64,000 bases of DNA from Larix kaempferi (taxonomy: Eukaryota > Streptophyta > Pinopsida > Pinales > Pinaceae). Location of the stretch: assembly GCA_027924585.1 (NCBI GenBank), contig BSBM01000252.1:6944001-7008000 (forward strand), read 5' to 3'. Below are positions 1 through 11,660 of the stretch, piece after piece (the stretch's first letter is position 1; each line of letters starts with the position of its first letter). Under the pieces are notes generated by a model. The model was not told where the DNA came from, searched no databases, and was given only the letters and a program-made list of their open reading frames with translations. A program made the position numbers and the translations under genes.

Positions 1-46
1 GATGATTAATATTTTTTTCATTGATTTATTCTTTTGAATTTTGTAG

Positions 47-608
47 ATTGTTAGGTGAATTTCTATTACCAACTTCAAATATTTTACCACGCACTTATCG
101 AGAGATATATGTCATTATGAAAGCATTTGGAATGGAGTATCAAGCTATTGATGCATGTCCTAATGATCATATCATTTACTATGGACAATATGCATTAGAA
201 AATAAATGCCCACAATGTCAAACAAGTAGGTATCGAACCGATATTTAGTGACAAAAAAGGTGCCTCAAAATTTTCTTCCTTATATTCCGATAATTCCACG
301 TTTCCAGCGGTTGTTTAGGTGTCAAAGTATAGCATAGTTTATGGATTTCCATGCAAAGAACAGAATTTGCGATGATGTTCTTCGAATTCCTGCAAATGGT
401 TCTGCATTGAGGTACATCGAAGAAAAGTGGCCAATTTTTAAAGAAGAACCTCGTAATCTTAAACTTTCGTTGGCAGCTGATGGTGTCAATCCATTTGGAG
501 AGCTTCGTTCTGCCTACTCAGTGTGGCCTTTTTTTGTTATAAACAATAACCTTCCTCCTTGGATGTCGATCAAGAGAGCGCACACAATGTTGGCAATGAT
601 TGTTCCAG
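47..608 (+). pseudogene. TNP2: Tnp2-like CACTA transposase, exon with zinc-ribbon and Transposase_21 start
   Basis: A 3' splice site (TTGTAG) ends at 46 and a donor (CCAG^GTATTT) follows 608. The first frame carries the usual Tnp2 motif around ACPNDHIIYY with a CPQC pair, residues that precede the Transposase_21 domain. A stop near 246 and a frameshift then separate it from a second frame (341-608) holding LAADGVNPFGELRSAYSVWP and NNLPPWMSIKR, the diagnostic Transposase_21 block. The N-terminal exons lie left of the window. The protein would cut and join CACTA ends in the nucleus; here it is broken and inactive. Family assignment is secure from these motifs. Confidence 0.88.
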
Positions 609-753
609 GTATTTAATTAATATGTAATTTTTTACTTGAAAGTTTGATCACTAAATATTTCATTGATTTGTTTCATGCATGATAATTATGTCTTTTATAG
701 ATAACGACATATAGGCACTAAATATAATTAATCATGTATGTTGGACCAATTAG

Positions 754-1639
754 GCAAGTACCAAGTTAAAGATATGAACGTATATCTTGAGCCTCTTATC
801 GATGAGTTGTTGAAGTTATGGGCTGGCGTCACTATGTATGACATCTATAGACCAATAGGGAAAAGACGATTTCAATTCCATGGAATACTTGCATTTACAA
901 TTCATGATGCTCCCAGGTTAACACATTTTTGTGGTATATTGTTACTTTATTTTGTTCCTTAATATTTTATATATCTGTTGATAATATCGTGCATTATTTT
1001 AAATTGTAATTCTAATTTGCTACACCAATTCACATATCTTGTAGGTCTTTAAAAAAAGGGTAGGTTCGCATGTCCAGTTTGCGGTCCCAAGATAAAATAT
1101 CATTTTTCAAGGAGTTTAGCAAAGGAAGTGTTTGATGAGTATAGGCACTTTCTGCCTAAGAACCATAGTTATCGAACTACAGACAAAGAAAAATTTAATG
1201 GTAAAGAAGAGAATGGAAAAAAACCACAAAGAATGACACCTCACCTATGGAAGTCGGAATATAATAGAAACCATCAAGGTATGCCAATTTTTTTTTGTAC
1301 TGAATTATGTTCAGCGCGATATGCCTATATTGATTAATTAGCTTTAATTTCATTTTGTTGATGTTTCATGAATGTCGTTAAGGCACGAATGGGCTTCTAA
1401 GAGGAAACAAAATTTACCCGATTCAATTCAGTAGGTTGCCATACTACGAGCACCTGCAAATAGTTCATTTTTTTGACACAATGCATATTGGGAAGAACAT
1501 AAGAGAAATGTTATGGCAAATATTAGATGGAAGGACTGACAAAGAAAAAATTGGAAAGATTTGTAGTGACATCCAAGAAGCTAATAAAGCATTGCAAAGT
1601 GTGATCGTTAATTCTAATGGCGATGGCTGTCAATAGAAT
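754..1639 (+). pseudogene. TNP2: Tnp2-like transposase, middle exons (754-916, 1045-1278, 1383-1639)
   Basis: The 754-916 exon joins the previous one in phase (VPG|KYQVKDMNVYLEPL) and contains the conserved VYLEPLIDEL and FQFHGILAFTIHDAP strings of Transposase_21. The 1045-1278 exon has a frame slip in an A-run near 1051-1057 before a CPVCG zinc motif and the LPKNHSYR segment. The 1383-1639 exon begins GLLRGNKIYPIQFSRLPYYEHL and carries the catalytic-region string FDTMHIGKNI. It ends with a stop (TAG, 1635-1637) inside the target site where the chromovirus inserted; the frame resumes exactly at 10385. Splice sites are AG/GT throughout. Decayed transposase. Confidence 0.87.
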
Positions 1640-3628
1640 TTTAATATCCTTGGTGATATTCGACCAAGATATTAACTCCAATTTAATTTTTTTACCAAAA
1701 TTACTAGTGATTTTTCTTGACAATTTCTGAGCAGAGTGGGTAGTTAGTGACGGGGACTGAGGCTCAAGGTGAGTTTGGTAGGCTGAAATTTTAATCCTAG
1801 AAAATATATGGCATTAGGTGCAGCAGTAGGTATGTAGGTCAGAACATATGTGTCCTTTACACTAAGTACCAGAACCATTCACTTTTCAGCAACAGTGATG
1901 CACTATTGCCTACTTCAAGGCTCCCTGGGTAGCTGACATATGCAAACTAGACAAGTAGGGTGATACTAGGGTAGAGGGAAGATATATTGTCAGTCATAGA
2001 AGGTATAGGAAAATTCTTGAGCATATTTGGGGAGGTTTGGGAAGTATTGGCTGACAAAGGCTCAACCTAGATTGTGGAGCTAGAAAATTTGTCGGCTTCC
2101 CAAACGCAATGGATAGGCTTCCAAATTCTGGTTTTGTGGGTTTATATGGTTAATATATCAATTTATTGACCTACTTCAAAATATGGTAGGTCAAATGGGT
2201 GCTCAAATTGCATTTTACAAGGAAATCATTAAAACTAGTCTAGGAAAACCATCCAAAGAGCTAGTCTTGCCTTTTAACTGAAAAAAATACTTTAATGAAT
2301 TAAAATCTCTCTAATGAAATATTATGCAGCTATGATATACTCATATGAATAGTGACACATTGATTTTATCATAACATAACCATAATTTTATTCCTTTGTC
2401 TTTCTTCTCTAAACAATTTTCCTTGCAGGCTAGAAATTACAGTACATTGGATGGAGAACATGAAAAGAGAAGAGATTTGTTACAAGGGATCTGTTCTGAT
2501 GTAGTGATCAGACTCTCTACAGATCATAGGACTGATTTGGATGAAACCACTGCTACAAAATTTAACTAATGCACCCTCCTTCAACTGATTGTCTCCACCA
2601 GTGGAAACACCTCTAGATTTGGCTGAACAACTAGAGAAATGGGAGAGGAATTAGATATCAAGTATGAAGTCGACCTATGAACATGGCAGCCTCTGATAAA
2701 TACTGATAATAAATTTTGGAGCTCACTGGAAGTCCTAGGAACTCTCCTCCTTAGCTATCTTCATCTACCGGTGAACCTTCTCCAAAACTAGCTAGTAAAC
2801 TGTTGGTCTGGTAATCTCCTCTCCAAACTGGCACTGAATCTTTAATGGTGACCTGAACAGAATATCAATGGATGCAATACTGAATACTGGACCTGAATAA
2901 CACTCACAAGAAAAATATCATGGCCTTGGGGCACATCACACAAGAAAAGTAGCTGAGGCACATCACTCAACTGGAGGGCTTAGAGCTCTCATGCAAAATT
3001 CTAACAATGATCAGAAAGTGAGAGATGGAGTTAGAAACATTGTTAAATAGAAGAGATGACTTCTTCCTCAAGCTAGCCACACATGTGGGTGAAGGAGGGT
3101 GCATTCCTTGATAGGAATGGAAACTTCTGACTAGAAAAACTTGCCTTCTTTTGTCTTCCTCCACTCAGATTAGCAAGTGTGCCTAGGTTAGCTTTTCTGG
3201 ATTGTTGTTATTCTTTTCTGACTGCTTTTCTTGCTTTCTCCACTTTATATACTTTCTACTTTCCTGTTTTTACCGGATTTTGCCAGCTGTTTTTAGTTTC
3301 CATCTTGGTGCATCTTGCCAACTTGTCTCCCTAGATTCCTTAGCTTTTCTGAGATTTATCACTTAGGCAAGTTTGGCCTACTTGACCAATTCGAATTTCC
3401 TATCCAAGTCATCAACCACTTGGCACATTTATTAGTAATAAACATTTAAATGAGAATAATACAACTCAGAAATAGTTTAACTAAGCAATTAATTAATTAT
3501 CCAGTAATTAATTAACTACTATGGTGTAATTGCCTCAAAACTTCCCCAATTAATTAATTATGAACTTAGACCCTTCGGGATAGGAGGATCCAAGTGGTGA
3601 CCAAGGTCACTAGGGAGGGGACATGACA
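1640..3628 (-). repeat. 3' LTR of chromovirus
   Basis: Direct repeat of 8402-10379; on the minus strand it starts TGTCATGTCCCC directly after the polypurine tract. The outermost three bases at the left edge (TTT) differ from the other copy (TAG); the edge was placed by requiring a 5-bp TSD. Many scattered substitutions and small indels against the other LTR indicate an older insertion than the Tat-like element next to it. Short ORFs here, such as one near 2967-3164, recur in the other LTR and are not genes. Confidence 0.92.
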
Positions 3629-3643
3629 GTCCTCCCTTCCCAA
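3629..3643 (-). other. Polypurine tract of chromovirus
   Basis: On the minus strand this reads as a purine-rich run (GGGAAGGGAGGAC) ending immediately before the LTR start TGTCATG. This is the expected priming site for plus-strand DNA synthesis. Confidence 0.8.
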
Positions 3644-3826
3644 GACTGCTTGTCCTCAAGCAGTTTCAAACCAGGATGCTGCAGAATCTGTTCATCTTCC
3701 TAGGTGGCATCTTCACTAGGCAGACCTTTCCATTGTACTAGGTATTCTTTAATAATTCTACTTATCAGCTTCCTTTCTATGATCTGCAAGATTTCTTTAG
3801 GTTCTAGGACTAGATGTCCTTCATCA
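3632..3826 (-). pseudogene. pol: Chromodomain at C-terminus of chromovirus integrase
   Basis: Reading the minus strand past the C-run gives LDDEGHLVLEP, then EYLVQWKGLPSEDAT followed by a stop and EDE. This is the chromodomain signature of chromoviral integrases (YLVKWKGLP..EATWE), used in the family to direct integration to marked chromatin. The conserved tryptophan after DAT is replaced by TAG. The domain is one base out of frame with the integrase because of the 17-G homopolymer at 3834-3850. Motif assignment is confident; function is lost. Confidence 0.85.
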
Positions 3827-4696
3827 TCAAGGTGGGGGGGGGGGGGGGGGATTTTCTGAAACCTTAACTTGTTGGCCCAAGGATTTCTTCAAACAGGACA
3901 CATGGAAGACATTGTGTATTTTACTCTCTGCTGGTAGATCCAACTCATAGGCTACTTCACCCACTTTCCTTGTTATTTTGTAGGGCCCATAAAACCTTGG
4001 CAATAATTTTTCAGCCCCCTTTGTCTTAAGTGTGGTTTGCCTGTATGGCTGCAATCTCAAATAAACCAAGTCTCCTACTTGGAAGGTCTGGTCTGTTCTA
4101 TTTTTATCTGCATTGATTTTCTGTTGATTTTGTGCAACTTGCAAATTTTCTTTAAGTGCTTTAAGGATGTCATGGCCTTCTTGCATCCAATCCTTTGCCT
4201 TCTGTGCCTTACAATTTCCGAAAACCAGATCTGCAAAAGTGGCAGACTCGTACCCATACAAGGCTTTGAATGGGGTCATTCCAATGGACATGTGGAATGT
4301 GGTGTTATAGCAGAACTCCCCCAAATGTAACCAGTTGACCCATGCCTTATGCTGCCCTGTAACATAGTTCCTGAGATAACCTTCCAGCCATTGGTTAACT
4401 CTTTCATTTTTCCCGTCTGTTTGGGGATGATAGCTGGTACTGAGGTTTAAACTAGTATTTGCCAATTTGAACAAAGATTGCCAAAAGGCACTGGTAAACT
4501 TACTATCCCTGTCACTGATTATGATTTTTGGCAGCCCATGCAATCTAAATACTTCCCTAAAAAAAAGTGCAGCAACTTGACTAGCAGAAATAGTAGATGT
4601 GACAGCAAAAAAGTGAGCAAATTTGGTTAACATGTCAACTACTACAAAAATACTGTCTTTACCTTGGGATTTGGGAAAACCTGTGATGAACTCCAT
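3827..4696 (-). pseudogene. pol: Integrase core and C-terminal region of chromovirus
   Basis: This open stretch of 289 codons contains the rve integrase fold with the catalytic triad visible: D in FVVVDMLTKFAHF, D in IISDRDSKFTSAFW, and E in YHPQTDGKNERVNQ. A GPY/F-type segment (PRFYGPYKITRKVGEVAYELDLP) and the HNVFHVSCLKKSLG string follow. It ends in a proline run created by the poly-C tract. The zinc-binding HHCC part lies upstream in 4697-4960 but in other frames (a GHLGIFKTYWKLRERFTW segment, then ECTTCQQNK), with a frameshift at about 4797 and a stop near 4725. It is part of one Pol polyprotein. Confidence 0.92.
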
Positions 4697-4797
4697 TGAT
4701 ATGATTTCCCATTTCTGTCTAGGAATTCACAAAGGTTGTAGGAGACCAGCAGGATGTGTGTGCTCAACCTTGTTCTGTTGACAGGTAGTACACTCAC

Positions 4798-5388
4798 TCA
4801 CATGCTTAGAACATCCTCCTTGAGGCCCTTCCAGGTGAACCTTTCTCTTAACTTCCAGTAAGTTTTGAAAATACCGAGATGGCCTGCTACTGGTGCATTG
4901 TGGGCAGCCATAAAAATCCGCTCCTTCAACTTAGATTCAGGAGTTAGAAAAAATATGTTCTTATAATAGATGACATCATTGATAACCTGGTAATGATCTT
5001 CCTGATTTACTCTATCTAGCAACTCACAAGCAAACTGATTTTCTGCATATTCCTTAATTAGTTGTGCCTTCCAGTCCGCAGGCACTTGCAGCAAAGAAAA
5101 AATAGGCTTCCTAGAGAGGGCATCAGTAACTACATTCAGCTTACCCTTCTTATATTCAATATCAAAATCATAAGATTGAATTTTTCTTACCCACTTTTGT
5201 TGCCTGTCATTCAGCTCCTTTTGGGTTAGGAAATGCCTCAAACTGTTGTGGTCTGTTTTAACTATGAATTTACCTCCCACCAGGTATTGCCTAAATTTAG
5301 CCAATGCATGCATGATGGCTAACATCTCTTTATCATAGATAGAGTACAACTTCTCATGGGGCTGCAACTTTTTGGTCCTTATAAGCAA
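4798..5388 (-). pseudogene. pol: RNase H and integrase zinc-binding region of chromovirus
   Basis: The 196-codon frame starts inside RNase H, continuing the preceding reverse transcriptase frame after a shift near 5370. It shows YDKEMLAIMHALAKFRQYL, VKTDHNSLRHFL and NVVTDALSRKP, the typical gypsy RNase H ending. The H of the integrase HHCC finger (AGHLGIFKTYWKLRERF) follows toward the C-terminus. RNase H degrades the RNA strand during reverse transcription. The break between this and both neighbouring frames makes the polyprotein non-functional. Confidence 0.9.
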
Positions 5389-6979
5389 TCGGGTGTGTAT
5401 TATGCATCAAAACTGCTCCTATGCCTTCACCTGAGGCATCACACTCCAATATAAAAGGTTGGCTGAAATCTGGGAGTGCCAAGAGTGGGCAGCTGCTCTT
5501 ATCTTCCTTCATTCTATTGAAATCTTTTTCAGCCTCCTCATTCCAGCAGAAATCTCCCTTCTTAGTAAGGTTTGTCAAGGGGGAAGTGAGTTTGGAGAAT
5601 CCCTTCACAAATTTCCTATAGTATGTGCATAAGCCTATGAATCCTCTTAGAGCAGTTATATTCTTTGGGCTGGGCCAATCTAAGATGGATTGGATCTTCT
5701 CCATTTGTACCTTGACTCCTTCTTTCCCAATGATGTGGCCAAGATAGAGGAGCTCCTTCATACCAAACTCACACTTCGACAGTTTGGAAAAAAAGGATTG
5801 ATCTACAAGTAGAGTTAGTACACTGTCCAAGTGTTGCAAATGTTCTTCCCATGTCTTACTATAAATCAAAATGTCATCAAAAAATACAAGTACAAACTTA
5901 CAGAGTTGTTTGCTGAAGATTCTGTTCATGAAATATTGAAAAGTTGTTGGTGCATTTGTCAAGCCAAAAGGCATGACCAGAAATTCGAAGTGCCCAAAAT
6001 GGCACCGAAAGGCAGTTTTCTGCACATCTTCACTTTTCATTCTGATTTGGTGGTAACCAGAACGAAGATCAATCTTGGAAAAATATTTGGCTCCATGCAG
6101 CTCATCCATCAGCTCATCAATCCTTGGAATAGTATATATGTTCTTGATGGTTTTCTTATTTAAAGCTCTGTAATCAATGCACATGCGCATTGTTCCATCT
6201 TTCTTTTTTACCAAAACCACCAATGAAGCAAAGGGACTTGAGCTTGGTCTTATGAACCCCATCTCAAGCAGCTCTTTGATGGTCTTCTCTATTTCAGCCT
6301 TGAATCTCTTGGGATGTTTGTAGGGGTGGGTTTTTATGGGAAAAGTGCCAGGTTCCAGCTCTATCCAATGTTTAGTACCCCTATCAGGAGGCCTTCCATG
6401 TGGCAGATCTTCAAACACCTTTTTGTGTTTTTGGATCAATTTTTGGATATCTTCAGGATGTTGTGACACATCAATGGTGGTTCCTTTGGTGGATATAAAA
6501 CATTCAACATCCCACTCTATGTCTCCATGCCTCAAAATAGATCTCATACTATGTGCAGAAATCACTTGTTTTGGGTAGGTGTTAACCCCTCTCAAAACCA
6601 CTTGCTTACCTTCAGTATCTTTAAAGCACATTTGGGGAATCCTATAATTTACCACATGCTCACCAAGTGAGAACATCCATTGTACCCCCAACACAACATT
6701 AGTATTAGCAACATCAACAATGTAAAAACTATCAGTTACAGTATGGTCTCCAATAGTTACCTGCATCTTGGGAATCCATCTGTTGCACTGCATAGTGTTG
6801 TTCTTTCTAGGAATAATAACTGTGAAACCTCCAAATTTTTCTGATGGGAGTTTTCTTCTCTCCACCATGGCTGTATCAATGAAATTATGTGTTCCCCCCC
6901 CATCGATCAGCACTGACACTTTCTGCCCTTGCACTACTCCCTTAAATCTCATAGTGTGGTAGTGGGGAACTCCACTCAA
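5354..6979 (-). pseudogene. pol: Protease and reverse transcriptase of chromovirus
   Basis: This is the longest open frame in the window (541 codons). Near residues 20-35 is a retropepsin-like motif VSVLIDGGGTHNFID, in which the usual D-S/T-G catalytic triplet reads D-G-G, a probable inactivating change. The RT domain (about 235-400) has KKDGTMRMCIDYRALN, YFSKIDLRSGYHQIRM, FEFLVMPFGLTNAP and the active-site block VFFDDILIYS (the F-x-DD form normal for gypsy). The RNase H start (PFILECDASGEGIGAVL) lies near 510. Apart from the protease triplet the core residues are intact; the polyprotein is split from RNase H by a frameshift. Confidence 0.93.
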
Positions 6980-6994
6980 AACTGCAAATTTTGC

Positions 6995-8429
6995 TTATGT
7001 TTGTGTTGGTTCTTCTTCTTCTGTTGTATTGTACCCTTCTTCTGCTGGTTCTTCCACTTGTACTTCTACATTCATTTCCTCCTCATCACTATCAGAAAAT
7101 ACTTCTATGTAGTGAGATTTACCTTTTGCACATCGGTGCCCCGGAACCCATGGTTCTTGGCAGGAAAAACACAGCTTTTTCCTTCTTAACTCATCTCGAT
7201 CTCGGAATGAGTATTCTTTCCTATTTGGGGCTGCATTATTTCTGAATGGTGGCTTTGAATTCTGAAATTTTGCAGGTGGATTAAACTTAGGTGGGTATCT
7301 GGTTATTGGGATTGCATCTTGCAGATCCCTTGTTCTGCTCAAAGCTAGTTGGTCGGTAGGCTTTAACCAGCCCTTTCAAAGGTTCTGTTAATCCTTCTAT
7401 GAACAGTATGATCAACCTAGGTTATGATATATCAGTGACCATCACTACCAACATTTGAAATTCTGATATATATGCTTCTGGAGTGTTGGTTTGTTTCAAA
7501 TGTGCCAACTCACGGAAAGACAGCTCAGGATCCCTCCTATCAAATCTTTCCACCAACCTCCTAGTGAAATATTCATAAGACTCAACTAAATCATGTCTCA
7601 AGGTTCTCATGCCATGGAACCACCAATCACTGGCCTCTCCTTCCTAATGCAGAACTACCATCTTGATGGAAACCTTTTCTTCCATGGCATGTAGCTGAAA
7701 ATATATGTCTAGTTTATGCACCCAGGAACTAGCATTGCATTTTGCAATCCCATCAAAGTAAGGTATCTGGACCTTACCTGCAGCATTCCTCAACTCAAAA
7801 TTGTTTGTTGGCTGCCTATTATATCCTCTTGGCTGATTTTTTAGGTAAATCTCAGAAAAATCTTTGAAAATGAGATCTCTTCTACACTCATCACTCAAGG
7901 TCAGATATACTGCATGCCTTTCCTCATAGGTAGCTATAGGTGCATCAGGTGCTTCTTTATTTTCCTCAAAGAAGGTAGGCATGGTTTGTCAAGGTTGATC
8001 TTTCAAATCCATTTTAAAGTATCTAGGCCTATTGTATGGACCATTCTTTGATAAAATGGTTTCTGCAAATGTCTTTCTTTCACCCTGGTGGGAACCACTA
8101 GCACTCCCTTCTGCATCTTTGTGTGCAAACTATCTACTAAGGATTTCTTTAGTTTCTTGACCATTATGTGCCACAGTATGAGTTAGATTTTCTATCCCTC
8201 TAACCATTTTAATAAGCAGTTGTCTAAACTCATCATTATCTTCCTGTTCAGACATGTCTCTATTCCCTTGTATTTCTCCTTCTGTAGAATCTACCTCTTC
8301 TTCCCTAGTGTTTTTGGGGTCTTTTCCTTTAGTGCTAGGTGTTCTTCTTGATATCATCAACACAACAAGAGAAGGTTTAGAGGACCATGCTCTGGTACCA
8401 CTAGAATATCCTTGGTGATATTCGACCAA
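6995..8429 (-). pseudogene. gag: Gag of chromovirus, broken into four frames
   Basis: Minus-strand frames at 8429-8130, 7982-7644, 7610-7422 and 7342-6995 follow the order of a gypsy Gag. The first is a charged N-terminal part (EEEVDSTEGEIQGN). Next is the start of the Retrotrans_gag domain (VQIPYFDGIAKCNASSWVHK), then its end (FDRRDPELSFRELAHLKQT). The last holds a zinc-knuckle-like KLCFSCQEPWVPGHRC with an acidic tail. Gag packages element RNA in cytoplasmic particles. Stops and shifts separate the parts; the last ends just before the protease frame. Confidence 0.85.
8385..8400 (-). other. Primer binding site of chromovirus (tRNA-Met type)
   Basis: The minus strand reads TGGTACCAGAGCATGG immediately inside the 5' LTR. 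It differs by one base from the standard TGGTATCAGAGC complement of initiator tRNA-Met. Confidence 0.85.
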
Positions 8430-10379
8430 GATATTAACTCCAATTTAATTTTTTTACTAAAATTACTAGTGATTTTTCTTGACAATTTCTTAGCAGAGTG
8501 GGTAGTTAGTGACGGGGACTGAGGCTCAAGGTGATTTTGGTAGGATGAAATTTTAATTCTGGAAAATATATGGCATTAGGTCCAGCATCAGGTATGTAGG
8601 TTAGAACAGATGTGTCCTTCGCACTAAGTACCAAAACCATTCACTTTTCAGCAACAGTGATGCACTGTTGCCTACTTCGAGGCTCCCTGGGCAGCTCGCA
8701 TAGAAAACTAGACAGGTGGGGTGATACTGGGGTATAGGGAAGATATATTATCAGCCATAGAAGGTATAGGAAAATGCTTGAGCATATTTGGAGAGGTTTG
8801 GGAAGTATTGGCTGACAGAGGCTCAACTTGGATTGTGGAGCTAGGAAATTTGTTGGCTTCCCAAACGCAATGGAGAGGCTTCCAAATTCTGGTTTTGTGG
8901 GATGATATGGTTAATATATAAATTTATTGACCTAATACAAAAGACGGGAGTCCAAATGAATGCTCAGATTGCATTTTACATGGAAATCATTAAAACTAGT
9001 CTAGGAAAACTATCCAAAGAGCTAGTCTTGCCTTTTAACTGAAAAAAAAAATGACTTTAATGAATTAAAATCTCTATACTGAAATATTATGCAGCTCTGA
9101 TATACTCCTATGAACAGTGACACATTGATTTTATCATAGCAGAACCATCATTTTATTCCAGTGGCTTTCTTCTCTAAACAATTTGCCTTACAAGCTAGAA
9201 ATTACAGTACATTGGATGGAGAACATGAAAAGAGAAGAGATTTGTTACAGGGGATCTGTTCTGATGTAGTGATCAGACTCTTTGCAGATCAGAGGACTGA
9301 TTTGGATGAAACCACTGATGCAAAATTTAATTGTTGCGCCCTCCTTCAACTGATTGTCTCCACCAGTGGAAACACCTTTAGATTCGGCTAAACAACTGGA
9401 GAAATGGGAGAGGAATGAGAGATAAGGTCTGAATTCGACCTATGAACATGGCAGCCTCTGATAACTACTGATAATAACTTCTGGAGCTCACCGGAATTTT
9501 TGGTCACTCTCCTCCTTAGCTATCTTCATCTGCTGGTGAACCTTCTCCAAAACTAGCTAGTAAATTGCTTCTCTAGTAATCTCCTCTCCAAACTGGAACT
9601 GAATCTTCAATGGTGACCTGAAATGAATATCAATGGCTGCAATACTGAATGCTGTACCTGAATAAAACTCACAGGAAAACTCTCATGGCCTTGGGGCACA
9701 TCACTCAACTGGAGGGATTAGAGCTCTTGTGCAAAATTCTATCAATGATCCAAAAGTGAGAGATGGAGTTAGAAACATTGTTAAATAGAAGAGATGACTT
9801 CTTCCTCAAGCTAGCCACACATGTGGGGGAAGGAGGGCGCATTCCTTGATAGGAATGGAAACTTCTGACTAGAAAAACTTGCCTTCTTTTGTCTTCCTCC
9901 ACTCAGATTAGCGAGTACGCCTAGGTTAGCTTTTCTGGATTGTTGCTATTCTTTTCTGACGGCTTTTCTTGCTTTCTCCAGTTTATATACTTTCTACTTT
10001 CCTGCTTTTTCCTGATTTTGCCAGCTTTTTTCAGTTTCCATCTTGGTGCATCTTGCCAACTTGTCTCCACTAGATTCCTTAGCTTTTCTGATATTTATCA
10101 CTTAGGCAAGTTTGGCCTACTTGACCAATTCTAATTTCCTATCCAAGTCATCAACCACTTGGCACATTTATTAGTAATAAACATTTAAATGACAATAATA
10201 CAACTTAGAAATAATTTAACTAAGCAATTAATTAATTATCCAGTAATTAATTAACTACTATGGTGTAATTGCCTCAAAACTTCCCCAATTAATTAATTTC
10301 TAAATTAATTATGAACCTATACTCCTAGGGATAGGAGAATCCAAGTGGTGACCAAGGTCACTAGGGAGGGGACATGACA
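8402..10379 (-). repeat. 5' LTR of chromovirus
   Basis: Direct repeat of 1640-3628. Its outer end (GGGGACATGACA on the + strand, 10368-10379) is followed by the AGAAT duplication and then by the resumed Tnp2 exon. On the minus strand it would carry the element promoter. Confidence 0.92.
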
Positions 10380-10384
10380 AGAAT

Positions 10385-11655
10385 ATTAGTCTTCCTTGGT
10401 GCTTGACGGAGCAACAGAGCAATATTGTAAAAGTGGTCATAAAAAAAATTAGGTTTCCAACGGGTTTTTCGTCAAACATAAAGAATATCTTGACGAAAAA
10501 AGGTTATTTTGTTGGGGTTAAAACACATGATTGGCATACATTCATTAAGGTAATTATGATTCTATAATATATTTCATTATCGGTATGCACTATTTTATTA
10601 ATTTTATTCTCTTATTTTGAAATAAATATTAATAATTATGTGTTTTTTGATACAGTATGTTTTACCTTTATCTCTCCCAGACGACTTTGAAAACAACATA
10701 AAACATATTATTTATGTTCTTGGAAAATACATGAGGCAAGTAATGTTTTACTTGGAAAATGACTTGGTCTGTGGTTTGTAGCAGAACTTATTGACATATC
10801 ATGTTTGTCCCTGCAAATATTATATATGCCTTGATATTGTTTTATTGCATCATTTGTAGGTGGCTTTCATCAAAAGAAATCCATAAAGAAGATATAAGGC
10901 ATTGGAAGAGATAAATTCACCGACTAATGTGTGAAATGCAACAGTATCTACCTCCAGCATTTTTCAATGCACAAGAGCATTCCCTCATACACCAAGTTGA
11001 GGAGATTGAATTATGTGGACCAGTACATACAACGTCAATGTGGGTGGTGGAGAGGCAGTTGAAGTCATTGAAGGATTTTGTTAGACAAAGAGCGCGTCCC
11101 GATGGTTCTATGGTTGAAGGATCTATGGTATATTAATGCATGGTGTATATTAGTGAATGTCTACCTAAATTAGCAGAAAATATGAATGTGCCTCGCATTT
11201 GGCATCTTGACTCCATCAACAAATTTGAAGGGGAGGTCCTATTGGGGAGAGGTACATTGAGGACTATGAAAGGTAATTATTATACGTTGTTGAATTAATA
11301 TATTACACATGTATTTTTTCCAATTTTATATTATCATACTGTTTTTCAACTTTTTTTAATAATTATGCATTTTCAACTATATTAAACTATGTTCCTTTAG
11401 TGATATCTAATTAATTATATTGAATTGTTATTTTATCCTATAGTTGGTCGAGTGTAGGATGCTTTACATTTATACATTGCAAACAACCTTTATTGGATGG
11501 AGCATTGGATAAAAGATTGTGAAGAATTCTTCGATAGGTTATCATGGGAAGGGGTCAGTAACATGATTAAAATAGCTCATCGTATTCGACAACAATTTCT
11601 TGAACTTACGTCGCAAAGGGAAGTTGATTTAGCCTATGGTTTAAAAGATAAAAAG
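10385..11655 (+). pseudogene. TNP2: Tnp2-like transposase, exons with DUF4218 region (10385-10549, 10656-10735, 10860-11272, 11444-11655)
   Basis: The first block continues the exon cut at 1639 (LPWCLTEQQSNIVKVVIKKIRFPTGF) through GVKTHDWH. The next exon (VLPLSLPDDFENNIKHIIYVLGKYMR) joins in phase to WLSSKEIHKEDI only if a GC donor (ATGAG^GCAAGT) is used. The 10860-11272 exon has the DUF4218 block QQYLPPAFFNAQEHSLIHQVEEIELCGPVH and the ARPDGSMVEG string, with stops at two conserved positions. The last exon (NNLYWMEHWIKDCEEF) ends at KDKK before another GC donor (AAG^GCAAGT). The Tat-like element inserted right at that donor. Confidence 0.87.
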
Positions 11656-11660
11656 GCAAG

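Larger units (their letters stand above)
1640..10379 (-). mobile_element. Ty3/gypsy chromovirus, complete but decayed, inserted in Tnp2 exon
   Basis: Two direct repeats of about 2 kb (1640-3628 and 8402-10379) bound an interior coding on the minus strand in the order gag, protease, reverse transcriptase, RNase H, integrase, chromodomain. The integrase-before-LTR order defines Ty3/gypsy and the terminal chromodomain defines a chromovirus. AGAAT flanks it on both sides (1635-1639 and 10380-10384), and removing the element plus one copy restores the transposase reading frame. A tRNA-Met-type primer site and a polypurine tract abut the LTRs. Multiple stops and frameshifts mean it is not autonomous now. 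Confidence 0.95.

Noticed and set aside
2967-3164. 65-codon minus-strand ORF, recurring at 9705-9902
   Set aside because: Lies in the chromovirus LTRs, which are duplicated; no domain.
4037-4330. + strand ORF of 97 codons
   Set aside because: Antisense shadow of the chromovirus integrase; no protein-like composition.
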